DNA of 64,000 bases from Persicobacter diffluens (GCF_036244895.1 NZ_BQKE01000003.1:620001-684000); one strand, 5' to 3'. Shown: positions 27,383 through 35,812, counted from the first letter of the stretch. The notes: generated by a model not told the origin, from the letters alone. Made by a program: numbers and translations.

Positions 27383-28468
27383 ATGATGAACATTGAGATA
27401 AACATAGATTATAGCGAATATTTTTCTACTCTTCTAGGATTAGTGGCGACTTTACTAGGATTGTTGATTGCCGCAAGTACATTCATTCTACAAAATGGAT
27501 TTACTTCGTTTAAATACAATCGAAATATGTTTTTAAAGCATTATTCGAACTTGAGTAAACTCTTGTTTTATGGATTCGGATATATGATTTATATTTCAAT
27601 CACACAGAAATATTTTTCAAATTATTCAAAATTGCTTCTGATTATTCACATTATATTTTCACTGGTTTTTATAAAAAGCATCCTTGATTTGTATAGCCAT
27701 AAAGGTTATATAAAGACTCTTTTTTCGAAAAGGTACAATCCGTATAAAGGCAGATTAAGAAAATATTTAAGATATATAAGGAATAATGGATTAATTCAAA
27801 ATGTGATTCTGTTGACTGCTATTTTCATTATTGTCATATATCCAATATGGATAGCAAAACTAGATACTGGGTGCTTTTGGTTGACCGAAAAATCCGCATT
27901 TCTTAGCACCGCGTCTCTTTTTATTTATAGCATCTATTATTTGATAAGCATCATTCCAGAATTTTATGGTTTCTCAATTCAAGAACTTGAGAACATTGTT
28001 GAGTCCGAGAATGACACTAATAATAAGCCTGAAATTGACATTGATTATAAGAGAGAATTAGAAACATTAAAAATAGCATTGATTAAGAATGGATACAATG
28101 AGCTGAATCCCATAGCACCAAAGCCATTTCTTGATGGAGAACTAACTAATAATTTGAGAATTGGAGATTATTCAGAAGCTTTTTTTGTAATAAACATTCG
28201 AATAAAAGATTCTGATGTGTTTCAAACTAGAGATGCAGTTGAAAAATATGCTTTTGAACTATATAAAAGTATAGCCACGATTAGAATTGATATTAACTCA
28301 TTTGTGTTGTCAATCTTTGTGGAAATTGAAGGTGATAAGCAAAGAAACATATTTATGAGGCTTAACAGAAAAGATTTAAAAGAATTGATTTTAAGAAATT
28401 TTACTGCAAAAGATTTTGTAAATGGAATTGAGAATAAACTGTTTGATGAATTATATAGAGATTTGTAA
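27383..28468 (+). CDS. Cassette 3: multi-pass membrane protein, unknown function
   Basis: 361 residues. About five membrane helices in the first 210 residues (about 14-34, 53-70, 80-98, 132-155, 172-192), then a soluble C-terminal half (about 210-361) of mixed alpha/beta character. Very AT-rich. The gene starts 27 bp after the attI/cassette junction and ends 9 bp before its attC-like site. No family recognised. Confidence 0.75.
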   Translation: MMNIEINIDYSEYFSTLLGLVATLLGLLIAASTFILQNGFTSFKYNRNMFLKHYSNLSKLLFYGFGYMIYISITQKYFSNYSKLLLIIHIIFSLVFIKSILDLYSHKGYIKTLFSKRYNPYKGRLRKYLRYIRNNGLIQNVILLTAIFIIVIYPIWIAKLDTGCFWLTEKSAFLSTASLFIYSIYYLISIIPEFYGFSIQELENIVESENDTNNKPEIDIDYKRELETLKIALIKNGYNELNPIAPKPFLDGELTNNLRIGDYSEAFFVINIRIKDSDVFQTRDAVEKYAFELYKSIATIRIDINSFVLSIFVEIEGDKQRNIFMRLNRKDLKELILRNFTAKDFVNGIENKLFDELYRDL

Positions 28469-28477
28469 AAAAGGCCA

Positions 28478-28612
28478 GGGGCTAACAAGCGGTCATAAAA
28501 CATTGCGCGGATAGTGCTAAAATTGAACGAATTAACATTTAATCAACGACTTAGCAGGCTGATAAGTTTGTGCTTCGAAATGCGCAACATTTCATACCGC
28601 AGGCCGTTATGC
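28478..28612 (+). repeat. attC-like palindrome of cassette 3
   Basis: Best preserved of the series, 135 bp. Left core GGGGCTAAC exactly complements the cassette start GTTAGCCCC. Left arm AAGCGGTCATAAAACATTGC then GC pairs with right arm GCGCAACATTTCATACCGCA then GG with few mismatches, and the right core is GTTATGC (28606-28612). Confidence 0.8.
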
Positions 28613-28667
28613 AAAATTTTAAAATCGTACCTAGCTGCAAAATGAATAACACATAAAATGGATTATT

Positions 28668-29582
28668 ATGATAAACTTTGAAAAAATTGCTCCATATCTT
28701 GAAGACCCTATAGTATTAATAGGTTTTTTCATTTTTGTTGTCTTTCTCCTTTTAAGATTTATAATTAAGAAGGGCATAATACCAACTTTGACTAAGAAGG
28801 ATGGATTTTCTTTTCTAAAACTTATTTTATTATATGGTTTTATTTTTGGCATAGTCTTAATGGGACTTGGGTTTGGTTTAAAATATTCAGAGATGTCAAA
28901 AAAAAGACAAGCTGTGATTATAAATCAATTGAATTCAGAGCTAAATGAAAACCTCAAAACACTTAATGAATTAAAATTAAACACTGAGAATTTCTTAAAT
29001 ATAAATATTCAATTATCAAGTGTTATTCGAACTGAAGGAATTGAATTAATGGTTTTAATGTTTCCCGATATAAATTTAGACCTTGATTCGACCGTAAACA
29101 CAATAGATTTAGCAAATAATTCTTTCAATTTTATAATTGAAAACAAACTACACGAGAATAAGCTTCAAATGGATAGGCTTGATGAAGCTGGGAAAACAAT
29201 AAGAGCAACGATTAATCAAACACTTTTGACCTTGAATTCTTTAGCAGACCTTGATAATTCAAGATATGTCATCAATAAAACAATATGGGTTTCAAATTTG
29301 GAAAGCTATAAAAAGATTGACATTGTTGACATTACTAAATTTCAAGATATATATGCTGAATTACAACTTATTCGTAATGATTATAATGTAATTGCTTCAA
29401 ACAGCATAAATTTTTACCAAAGTGTTTCAGACTTTTTTGACCCCAAACAGCAAATTAATAAAATACGACTTGCTAAAGTATTGACGAATGAGAGACAAAC
29501 ATATCAGCTAATTCATGACTATTCTCTGAATATACACAATGCGATTAAAAAAGTAAATACTTTAAAATCTCAAATTGAATAA
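28668..29582 (+). CDS. Cassette 4: two-TM protein with helical domain
   Basis: 304 residues. Two membrane helices near the N-terminus (about 13-35 and 51-73), then a long soluble helical region with coiled-coil character (about 78-304, e.g. NQLNSELNENLKTLNELKLN). AT-rich. It starts 62 bp after the attC-like site of cassette 3. Its own attC is not seen: after CATAAT at 29594 the sequence passes into the 107-bp repeat. No family recognised. Confidence 0.75.
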   Translation: MINFEKIAPYLEDPIVLIGFFIFVVFLLLRFIIKKGIIPTLTKKDGFSFLKLILLYGFIFGIVLMGLGFGLKYSEMSKKRQAVIINQLNSELNENLKTLNELKLNTENFLNINIQLSSVIRTEGIELMVLMFPDINLDLDSTVNTIDLANNSFNFIIENKLHENKLQMDRLDEAGKTIRATINQTLLTLNSLADLDNSRYVINKTIWVSNLESYKKIDIVDITKFQDIYAELQLIRNDYNVIASNSINFYQSVSDFFDPKQQINKIRLAKVLTNERQTYQLIHDYSLNIHNAIKKVNTLKSQIE

Positions 29583-29600
29583 AAAAAACTTCTCATAATA

Positions 29601-29707
29601 AATAGGAATACGATCGGTCTGCAAGACCCAGCGAATATTCCTGGTTGAACTACACCCCTGAGCGCAAGGAACCCTCGAGCTGATGCTATGTGTTTTGCGG
29701 TAAGTTT
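29601..29707 (+). repeat. 107-bp repeat C, copy 1
   Basis: 96 of 107 positions identical to 30996-31102. It contains the nested stem GGAATA...TATTCC around GGTCT-GCA-AGACC, followed by a conserved TTGAACTACACCCCTGAGCG and TATGTGTTTTGCGGTAAGTT. It starts 18 bp after the stop of the cassette 4 gene, where an attC would be expected. Confidence 0.75.
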
Positions 29708-29969
29708 CTCCAGGATTTCTTTATCCCTCAGCCTTTTTTACAAAAATTTGAAGCCAAAGATCATCAAATATTGGCTTCCTAAAAGGTGATTTCCATGATG
29801 ATTTTCCGATTTTCAGCTGAATCTCTGTGGTTTGGTGTGTTCGGTTCCAGGCCACATGAATATGCGGCTTTTTTCGTGGTATATAAAATTATTGCAAGGC
29901 CCTGTAGAACAAGGTGCTGATAGCAATGGCCGGAGAACGAATTCTTTGAAGCTCCCGAACTATAATCAT

Positions 29970-30269
29970 TTAACCATGCTCGCAGTGAGGACACTTTTTG
30001 AAATCTTTACCTGCGATGCGATGGATCACTTCCGTTGCAGTTTCATTGCGCTGCTGAATTTTCTTTTCGACTGGATGTTGCTCTGGCTGAAATTGCAGTT
30101 TTAAATTGCGATTGGTGATCGGGTTATAAATTCCATAATACCTGATTTTGACAAAACTCTTTGGCAGGATATGCTGACAAAATCTTTTCAGGAATTCAAC
30201 CTCAGTGATCGTAATGGTCTTTTTTTGACCACCTGTCCGATAGTATTTAGTAATGAAAGAGGATTTCAC
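29970..30269 (-). pseudogene. C-terminal remnant of an IS91-type (Y2/HUH) transposase
   Basis: About 99 codons resembling the end of IS91-family transposases: KKTITITEVEFLKRFCQHIL followed by PKSFVKIRYYGIYNP and a tail ending CPHCEHG. The N-terminal zinc-binding domain and the HUH and tyrosine motifs are absent. Further upstream on the same strand (about 30380) a broken frame begins MRKKKGLTSVEQAI, which may be another fragment. Not functional. It lies between two direct copies of repeat C. Confidence 0.7.
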
Positions 30270-30611
30270 TTTGGCTGGGTAGCACTGTCATGAGTCGCCT
30301 TTTTCTTACATACATTTGCACATTTCGGAACAGCAATGATGGCCTGCTCTACGCTGGTTAATCCTTTCTTTTTTCTCATCTTTTTTTGTTTAGGTGAAAA
30401 ATGTGAAAGGATTAATTTATAAAAATCGGTATGATGACTATCTTTAGTGACGGGCTATCCCGAAGGGATTTAGTTCATCATTTTTGTATAGTGCATAGCA
30501 GGTTCTGTGCAGATTTTAACATTGTCACTCGCCCGAACGTTAGAGGTTATATGCAAGAGAATCTCACGTAATCCGCTATAACACCATACAATTTACCGTA
30601 AGCAAATATTA
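30270..30611. other. Remnant region upstream of cassette 5
   Basis: No intact gene. A cassette-like core GTTAGAG (30539-30545) after CACTCGCCCGAAC could be the right end of a lost attC and the start of cassette 5. The matching left arm was not found. Confidence 0.35.
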
Positions 30612-31043
30612 ATGAAGTTAAAAATAAAAGCATATTATTTTATACAAACAGGGCTGATAACCATACTTGCTTTTGTGGTATTTGAGACTTTAAGATCTTT
30701 GCCTTATTCTCAAACTTGGTCAGAACTTGGAAAATCAGGAATTGTATTATCCGTTTTTACAGCCATTGTATTTGGGCTTTTGAACATGATAATCAATTCT
30801 GCAATTTTTGTCCTTCTAAGAAGAAATAAGGCGAGAATTGCTTTTGACCTGCCTTCTATCATTTGGGTGATAATAGGGATTGCTTACCTAATTGGTATTC
30901 AAAATGGGGGTGCAAAATCATTCTTAGAATATCTTCCGATTGTTGTCTTCATAGAACCAATCATTTTCAATCAAGGAATAAAACATTTGCTAATTAATAG
31001 GAATACGAGAGGTCTGCAAGACCCAGCGAATATTCCCGCTTGA
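30612..31043 (+). CDS. Cassette 5: four-TM membrane protein with altered C-terminus
   Basis: 143 residues with four membrane helices (about 8-27, 38-68, 78-97, 103-121). AT-rich like the other cassette genes. The last 15-17 residues (about NRNTRGLQDPANIPA) are encoded inside repeat C, so the native C-terminus appears replaced by the repeat. No family recognised. Expression is possible if a cassette promoter reads through. Confidence 0.65.
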   Translation: MKLKIKAYYFIQTGLITILAFVVFETLRSLPYSQTWSELGKSGIVLSVFTAIVFGLLNMIINSAIFVLLRRNKARIAFDLPSIIWVIIGIAYLIGIQNGGAKSFLEYLPIVVFIEPIIFNQGIKHLLINRNTRGLQDPANIPA

Positions 31044-31102
31044 ACTACACCCCTGAGCGCATGGAGTCCCCCAGCTGGTACTATGTGTTTTGCGGTAAGT
31101 TT
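30996..31102 (+). repeat. 107-bp repeat C, copy 2
   Basis: Direct repeat of 29601-29707 at about 90% identity. The hairpin core GGTCTGCAAGACC is unchanged, and the outer stem GGAATA/TATTCC is kept. It overlaps the 3' end of the cassette 5 gene and marks the right edge of the accessory island. Confidence 0.75.
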
Positions 31103-31213
31103 TATGAAGGTTTCCTAATTTAAAAAGCAGGTTGGATCATAAACGATTCGTTTTTTTGAGTTGGATCAAGGAAACCGCTTTAGCAGGGAAGGCAAGCTCA
31201 CTTATGTTGAGCC

Positions 31214-31438
31214 TTAACCCGAATTATTCACCGCTAAATTCACGCAACAATGCGTAAGTTACTTAAATTCAAATCATTAAAATTTATTTTCTTTGATTTA
31301 TAATAGCCCAAATTTGGGTAAGCTTGCTTTCTCCTCATTCATCTGTTTCGTTGGAAAAAACTCGAAATAGGAAACTATTCCTTCATTTTTTCCGCCTTAC
31401 AGCTAAACAAGGATGGAAGCGTGAATAATCCGGGTTAA
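31214..31438 (+). repeat. Family A repeat with matched end variants
   Basis: 225 bp from TTAACCCGAATTATTCA to TGAATAATCCGGGTTAA. Both ends have CCC/GGG where most copies have GCC/GGC. Core motifs CCCAAATTTGGG and GTTGGAAAAAACTCGAAATA are intact. Confidence 0.9.
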
Positions 31439-31753
31439 CATAAGAAGCTTGGGGAAATAATCAAATGATCTAATTTTTGCGGGTGAATTAGTATATCAGG
31501 CAATACAGAAAGGGGAGGTATTCGGTTATTGGTTATTTTGGATTGCCACCACCTGAAGTGGTCGTAATGATCGGGCATTTAACATAATGCCTATGGATTA
31601 AAGAAGGAATTTTTTGCCGATACCGGCACTGGACTATTGGGTTATTTATAAAAGCAATGATTCAAATAGGGCTGATTGGGTGCGGAAGCCTGAGGTTTTC
31701 CTTATACTTGCGTTATACCTCTACAAAGCGTTATTGAATACTAAAATCTAACT
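31439..31753. other. Gene-free stretch before the reductase gene
   Basis: Holds the leader of the YpdA-like gene. No clear TAnnTTTG box, repeat or small gene recognised. Confidence 0.4.
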
Positions 31754-32719
31754 ATGTTCGACTTAATCATCATTGGGGCAGGACCTATAGGCCTTGCTAC
31801 CGGTATTGCCGCAAAAAAAGCGGGACTGAAATATAAGATTATAGAAAAGGGTTGTCTGGTGAATTCGCTTTTCCACTATCCTCAGCATATGACTTTTTTT
31901 TCTACTTCAGAGAAACTGGAGATTGGGGGGGTGCCTTTTGTTTCTCATAACCCCCGCCCCACCAGAGCGGAGGCTTTAGAATATTATCGGAGGGTACAAA
32001 CGCTTTGGGAATTGGATATTCATCTATTTGAACAGGTGCTGGGCAGTGAAAAACAAGATAACAATTTTCATATCAGGACCTCGAAAAGTGTTTACATTAG
32101 CCGGAACATAGTAGTGGCCACCGGCTTCTTTGATATTCCTAATTTAATGCACATTCCGGGGGAGGATTTACCCAAGGTGAAACATTATTATGATGATCCT
32201 CATTTGTACGCTTTTTCCAAGGTGGCTGTGATTGGTGCTGCTAATTCTGCCATAGATGCTGCCTTACAAACCTATCGTAAAGGGGCGGAGGTGACGCTCA
32301 TTATCAAAGAAAATGAAATTAGTGATCGGGTAAAATATTGGGTAAAGCCGGATATTGAAAATCGCATTAAGGAGGGCAGTGTTAAGGCTTTTTTTAATGC
32401 CGAGCTTATGGAGGTGAAGGAAAAGGAAGTTGTCCTAAGAGACGAAAATGGGAGCATACGGCATCTTGAGAATGATTTCGTTTTAGCCATGACGGGCTAT
32501 CAGCCTGATTTCAAATTTCTAAAAAAATTGGGTGTTCAGGTCGAAGAGGGCTTTCCAATTTATAATCCTAGTACCAATGAGACTAATGTTGCTGGATTGT
32601 TTCTCGCCGGAGTAGTTTGCGGTGGTATGAAAACGAATACCTGGTTTATTGAAAATTCTATTATTCATGGGGAATTGGTGGTCAATCAAATCGTGGAACG
32701 GAACTCAATTTCGATATAG
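31754..32719 (+). CDS. YpdA-like FAD/NAD(P) disulfide reductase
   Basis: 321 residues, the length of YpdA/Bdr (putative bacillithiol disulfide reductase). FAD-binding GAGPIGLATG at residues 8-17 and a second Rossmann motif VIGAANSAIDAAL at about 157-169, plus the FFSTSEKLEIGGVPF and NTWFIENSI segments usual in this family. It lacks a thioredoxin-reductase CxxC pair in the reductase half. Predicted cytoplasmic, keeping low-molecular-weight thiols reduced with NADPH. It precedes a nitroreductase gene by 83 bp; that gene has its own promoter-like signals. Confidence 0.9.
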   Translation: MFDLIIIGAGPIGLATGIAAKKAGLKYKIIEKGCLVNSLFHYPQHMTFFSTSEKLEIGGVPFVSHNPRPTRAEALEYYRRVQTLWELDIHLFEQVLGSEKQDNNFHIRTSKSVYISRNIVVATGFFDIPNLMHIPGEDLPKVKHYYDDPHLYAFSKVAVIGAANSAIDAALQTYRKGAEVTLIIKENEISDRVKYWVKPDIENRIKEGSVKAFFNAELMEVKEKEVVLRDENGSIRHLENDFVLAMTGYQPDFKFLKKLGVQVEEGFPIYNPSTNETNVAGLFLAGVVCGGMKTNTWFIENSIIHGELVVNQIVERNSISI

Positions 32720-32750
32720 AGTTTATTGATAGCAAAAAACCGCCTCAATC

Positions 32751-32781
32751 ATATCGCTTGCGATATATTTATGTACCTTTG
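32751..32781 (+). promoter_or_regulatory. Palindromic operator and -7 box before the nitroreductase gene
   Basis: ATATCGC-TT-GCGATAT (32751-32766) is a perfect 7-bp inverted repeat. TACCTTTG at 32774-32781 matches the TAnnTTTG box, 21 bp before the ATG. The palindrome covers the region just upstream of the -7 box, as expected for a repressor site. No regulator gene is adjacent. Confidence 0.6.
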
Positions 32782-32802
32782 CATTAAATAAAACCTAATA
32801 TT

Positions 32803-33543
32803 ATGAATGATATAGCAGCAGTAGCTTCTTTGGCAGATTTTGAAACAATTATTGAGGCGCGGAGATCTGTTCGTGTTTTTGATACCGATCATCAAATGTC
32901 GGAGGAGATTGTGGAAAATGCGTTGAAAGCCGCTTTGCGTTCTCCAAATAGTTCCAATATGCAAATGTGGGAATTTGTAAGGGTGCGGTCGGATGAAATG
33001 CGCGCGGCCATGGCTCCGATCTGTTTAAATCAATCTGCTGCAAAGACCGCCTCTGAATTTGTGGTGGTGGTCGGTCGTGCCAATGTATATAAAGAACGGG
33101 CCGCTTTTAATTTTAATCAATTGAAAGCCGAGTATGGAGAGGATTCTGAAGCTTTCCAAAAAGTAAAGGATTATTATGGCAAACTAATGCCGATGGTTTA
33201 TCGGAATGACTATTTCGGTATTATTGGAGGGCTGAGGAAATTGATGGGCGCTGCGGTAGGACTTTTCAAACCTATGGTTCGGGAAATGGGAAAGAGCGAT
33301 ACCTATGCCACCATTCACGGTTCGAATTCCTTGGCCAGCATGACTTTTATGTATGCGATGAAAGCACAGGGATATGATACCTGCCCATTAGGCGGTTTTG
33401 ATAGTAAAAGGTTGAAGAAATTATTGAAACTGAAAGGATCCGATGAGGTTACGATGGTCATTGCCTGTGGAAAAGGAAAACCTGAAGGTATTTGGGGGAA
33501 AAGACACCGACTACCTTATGAAGAGGTAGTTCGAAAAGTATAA
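32803..33543 (+). CDS. Nitroreductase-family flavoprotein
   Basis: 246 residues. N-terminal FMN-binding motif of the family (EARRSVRVFD, then LRSPNSSNMQMWEFVRV) and a C-terminal segment (GYDTCPLGGFD) typical of the NfsA/NfnB superfamily. FMN-dependent NAD(P)H oxidoreductase of quinones, nitro compounds or similar electrophiles; the exact substrate is unknown. The insertion at about 105-150 (NQLKAEYGEDSEAFQKVKDY) fits the subgroup with longer helices. Probably induced by a redox or electrophile signal through the upstream palindrome (inference). Confidence 0.9.
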   Translation: MNDIAAVASLADFETIIEARRSVRVFDTDHQMSEEIVENALKAALRSPNSSNMQMWEFVRVRSDEMRAAMAPICLNQSAAKTASEFVVVVGRANVYKERAAFNFNQLKAEYGEDSEAFQKVKDYYGKLMPMVYRNDYFGIIGGLRKLMGAAVGLFKPMVREMGKSDTYATIHGSNSLASMTFMYAMKAQGYDTCPLGGFDSKRLKKLLKLKGSDEVTMVIACGKGKPEGIWGKRHRLPYEEVVRKV

Positions 33544-33546
33544 TTA

Positions 33547-33572
33547 AAAGAGGCTGAGGCCTCTTTTTTTTG
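33547..33572 (+). terminator. Rho-independent terminator
   Basis: AAGAGGC-TGA-GGCCTCTT stem followed by a T run, directly after the nitroreductase stop. Confidence 0.85.
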
Positions 33573-33711
33573 TGCCATAATTTCACCCTCGCCAGGTAAT
33601 TTCGGTCCTGACCATTTGGGTGATAGTCAGGAGGTAGTTTACAGAAGATTGTCCGGGCACAAATAACTTCATTCATCATTCCATATTGCCTTGATGCTAT
33701 TTGGGGACAGA

Positions 33712-33929
33712 ATAAGCCTGAATATTTACTACTAAATTTACAGGTGGGTTTAGGTGGTTAATTTTCAGTTCAATAAGGTGGTGTTTGCCCATTTATTTAT
33801 TGTCCAAATTGGAGTGTGTCTGTTTTCTCCTTATTCATCTGCTCCATAGAAAGAAACTGATATAGAGAAAATCCCTATATTTTCCTACCTGCCGCTATAC
33901 GAAGATTTAAGCATGAAAATTCAGCTTAA
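33712..33929 (+). repeat. Family A repeat
   Basis: From ATAAGCCTGAATATTTACTA to ATGAAAATTCAGCTTAA, 218 bp, with TTCTCCTTATTCATCTGC and TTCCTACCTGCCGCTATACG as internal matches. Moderately diverged. Confidence 0.75.
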
Positions 33930-34138
33930 ATAGCGAACAGAAAGCGATTCTGTCCCTGATTTTTTTGTTTCGGTTTTTATCGAATGGAAATGATTAATTA
34001 AAATTCGGCATCATCTCTGTTACTTTTGAAAACAAACGCTTCAGGAACAGGGCGTCCTGCGTCTATTATTTAATATCAGCATTAAATTAAAGGCTTGGGT
34101 GCCGAAGATCTGCTCGGGCTTAAATGCTCGCAGGCTGC

Positions 34139-34359
34139 CTAAGCCGAATTATTCAGCGCTAGATTTAGTAATTTCCTTTAACTGACCTATTATCAAATCA
34201 GTACATTCTTGTCTACAGTTTTTTTATAGCCCAAATTTGGGTAAGCTTGCTTTCTCCTTATTTATCTGCTTCTTTGGAAAAAACTTAAAATAGGAAACTA
34301 TTCCTTCATTTTCCCGCCTAGCAGCTAAAAGAGGATTGAAGCATGAGTAATCCGGTCTA
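34139..34359 (+). repeat. Family A repeat
   Basis: From CTAAGCCGAATTATTCAGCG to GAGTAATCCGGTCTAA, 221 bp, core well conserved (CCCAAATTTGGG, TTGGAAAAAACTTAAAATAG). Second copy in the same intergenic space. Confidence 0.85.
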
Positions 34360-34501
34360 ATTCAAAAGGATCCACCTCAAAAAATATGAAATGAAATAAT
34401 ATGGGCTTTTTATAAAAACAATGGTTGTATGCTTAACACCATTTTTTATGCTCTATTTACAGACCTGTTCTGGTTTTCGCTCCGTGGATTTTATTTGAGT
34501 G

Positions 34502-34532
34502 AAAAAACAAAATCCTCTAAGATTAGAGGATT
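34502..34532 (-). terminator. Terminator of the small membrane gene
   Basis: On the minus strand AATCCTCTAA pairs with TTAGAGGATT and is followed by TTGTTTTTT. It supports the 62-codon gene at 34537-34725 as real. Confidence 0.75.
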
Positions 34533-34536
34533 GATT

Positions 34537-34725
34537 TTATTTGAGAATGTCTATAATGGTCTTAAAGGGACTGACAATAGCCATGATTAATATCGTTAGT
34601 CCGCTGAAAATTAAAAATTGGCTAAAAATAGGTTTTTGATGATAAAAGGAAATAGTCCACAAAGCGGAAATAGGGCAGCTTATCAGGAATAAAATGATGA
34701 GTTCTTTTTTCGATGTTTTTAGCAT
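34537..34725 (-). CDS. Small two-TM protein
   Basis: 62 residues with two membrane helices (about 9-27 and 35-57) and a basic N-terminus (MLKTSKKELI). A terminator begins 5 bp after the stop, which argues for a real short gene. No family recognised. Confidence 0.55.
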   Translation of the reverse strand: MLKTSKKELIILFLISCPISALWTISFYHQKPIFSQFLIFSGLTILIMAIVSPFKTIIDILK

Positions 34726-34945
34726 GTTTGTACTTAATCTAATCGCAAGATAGCAATGCCTTTTGTATTGTGAGTGATTTAAGTCCTTTTTATGTTTTTA
34801 TTGGACTATTTATTTTTTTTATAGCGAATTCCTGAAGTAATTTGCTTCAATTAATACTACTATTTAATCCTTACATTTTTTTATCTAATGGCGAAATTGT
34901 TAAGGTACTGATTAATCTGACTTTAGCTATCTGAATTGAAATCCC

Positions 34946-35812
34946 ATGCGAAAATTGCTTTATTTTTTTTCTTTTTTGACCTTGATGGCCTGCCAGGGCC
35001 CGAAAGTTTACAATATTTCTGCTTTAGAGCAACAGGTAGAGGTGGCTTCCCCTGGTTTAATGGCCATCATGAATCCACCAGATTTGTTACATGAAGTGGG
35101 GCAGGCACGTCTTTGGTATTATCCGGCCGGGGGTGTTAATTTGCCGGCGGTATTGATTTGTCCCGGTGGAGGTTATGGTAAGCTTGCTATTGAAAAAGAA
35201 GGACGGCAAGTCGCCAAATGGTGTAACAGTTTAGGGCTTTCGGCTTTTGTTTTAGAATACCGATTACCGGTTGCTCCTTTTGACCATCCGCAGCTGGCTC
35301 CGGTAGAGGATGGGCAGTTTGCTTTGAAATGGTTAAAGGAGCAGGGCTCAAATTTGGGCTTGAATACGGAGAAAATAGGGGTTATAGGTTTTTCCGCTGG
35401 AGGACATTTATCCGCCTGTCTTTCTTCCCCTTTGGAAGCAGGGCAGCCTGCACCGGATTTTTCTATTTTGGTTTACCCGGTCATCTCTATGGAAGATGCC
35501 ATTACGCATAAGGGGAGTCGATGGCATTTATTAGGCGCTAATCCGACTAAAAAATTATTGAAGCAATATTCAGCGGAAAAGCGGGTGAGTGAAAGAACTC
35601 CGAAAACTTTTCTGGTGCATGCGCAGGATGATAAGGCGGTGATTTCCAAAAACTCAGATTTGTATATGGAGGCCTGCGAAAATCAAGGAGTGGATGTGGA
35701 ATATTTCGAGATGCAAAGTGGGGGACATGGTTTTGGAATGCAGGAGAATGATTTTGGTGAAGATTGGACTACATTTGTGCGGATTTGGTTAATGGAACAG
35801 GAAATTATTTAG
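34946..35812 (+). CDS. Alpha/beta-hydrolase lipoprotein (esterase-like)
   Basis: 288 residues. Lipoprotein signal MRKLLYFFSFLTLMAC (Cys16). The alpha/beta-hydrolase fold shows the oxyanion motif CPGGGYG (72-78), nucleophile Ser150 in GFSAGG, Asp228/229 in HAQDD and His261 in SGGHGFG: a complete triad of the BD-FAE/acetyl-xylan-esterase-like group. Probably an outer-membrane or periplasmic esterase that removes acyl groups from carbohydrates (inference). No polysaccharide utilization genes are adjacent. Followed by a strong terminator into which an IS has inserted on the far side. Confidence 0.88.
   Translation: MRKLLYFFSFLTLMACQGPKVYNISALEQQVEVASPGLMAIMNPPDLLHEVGQARLWYYPAGGVNLPAVLICPGGGYGKLAIEKEGRQVAKWCNSLGLSAFVLEYRLPVAPFDHPQLAPVEDGQFALKWLKEQGSNLGLNTEKIGVIGFSAGGHLSACLSSPLEAGQPAPDFSILVYPVISMEDAITHKGSRWHLLGANPTKKLLKQYSAEKRVSERTPKTFLVHAQDDKAVISKNSDLYMEACENQGVDVEYFEMQSGGHGFGMQENDFGEDWTTFVRIWLMEQEII

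Noticed and set aside
29601..29707. Repeat C read as a tRNA gene on the minus strand
   Set aside because: A D-arm-like start and an anticodon-like stem exist, but the spacing is wrong and there is no T-arm or matching acceptor stem. Kept only as a tRNA-like resemblance.
23533..31102. CRISPR array interpretation of the direct repeats in the accessory island
   Set aside because: The repeats are few, 94 or 107 bp long and kilobases apart, with genes between them; no cas genes.
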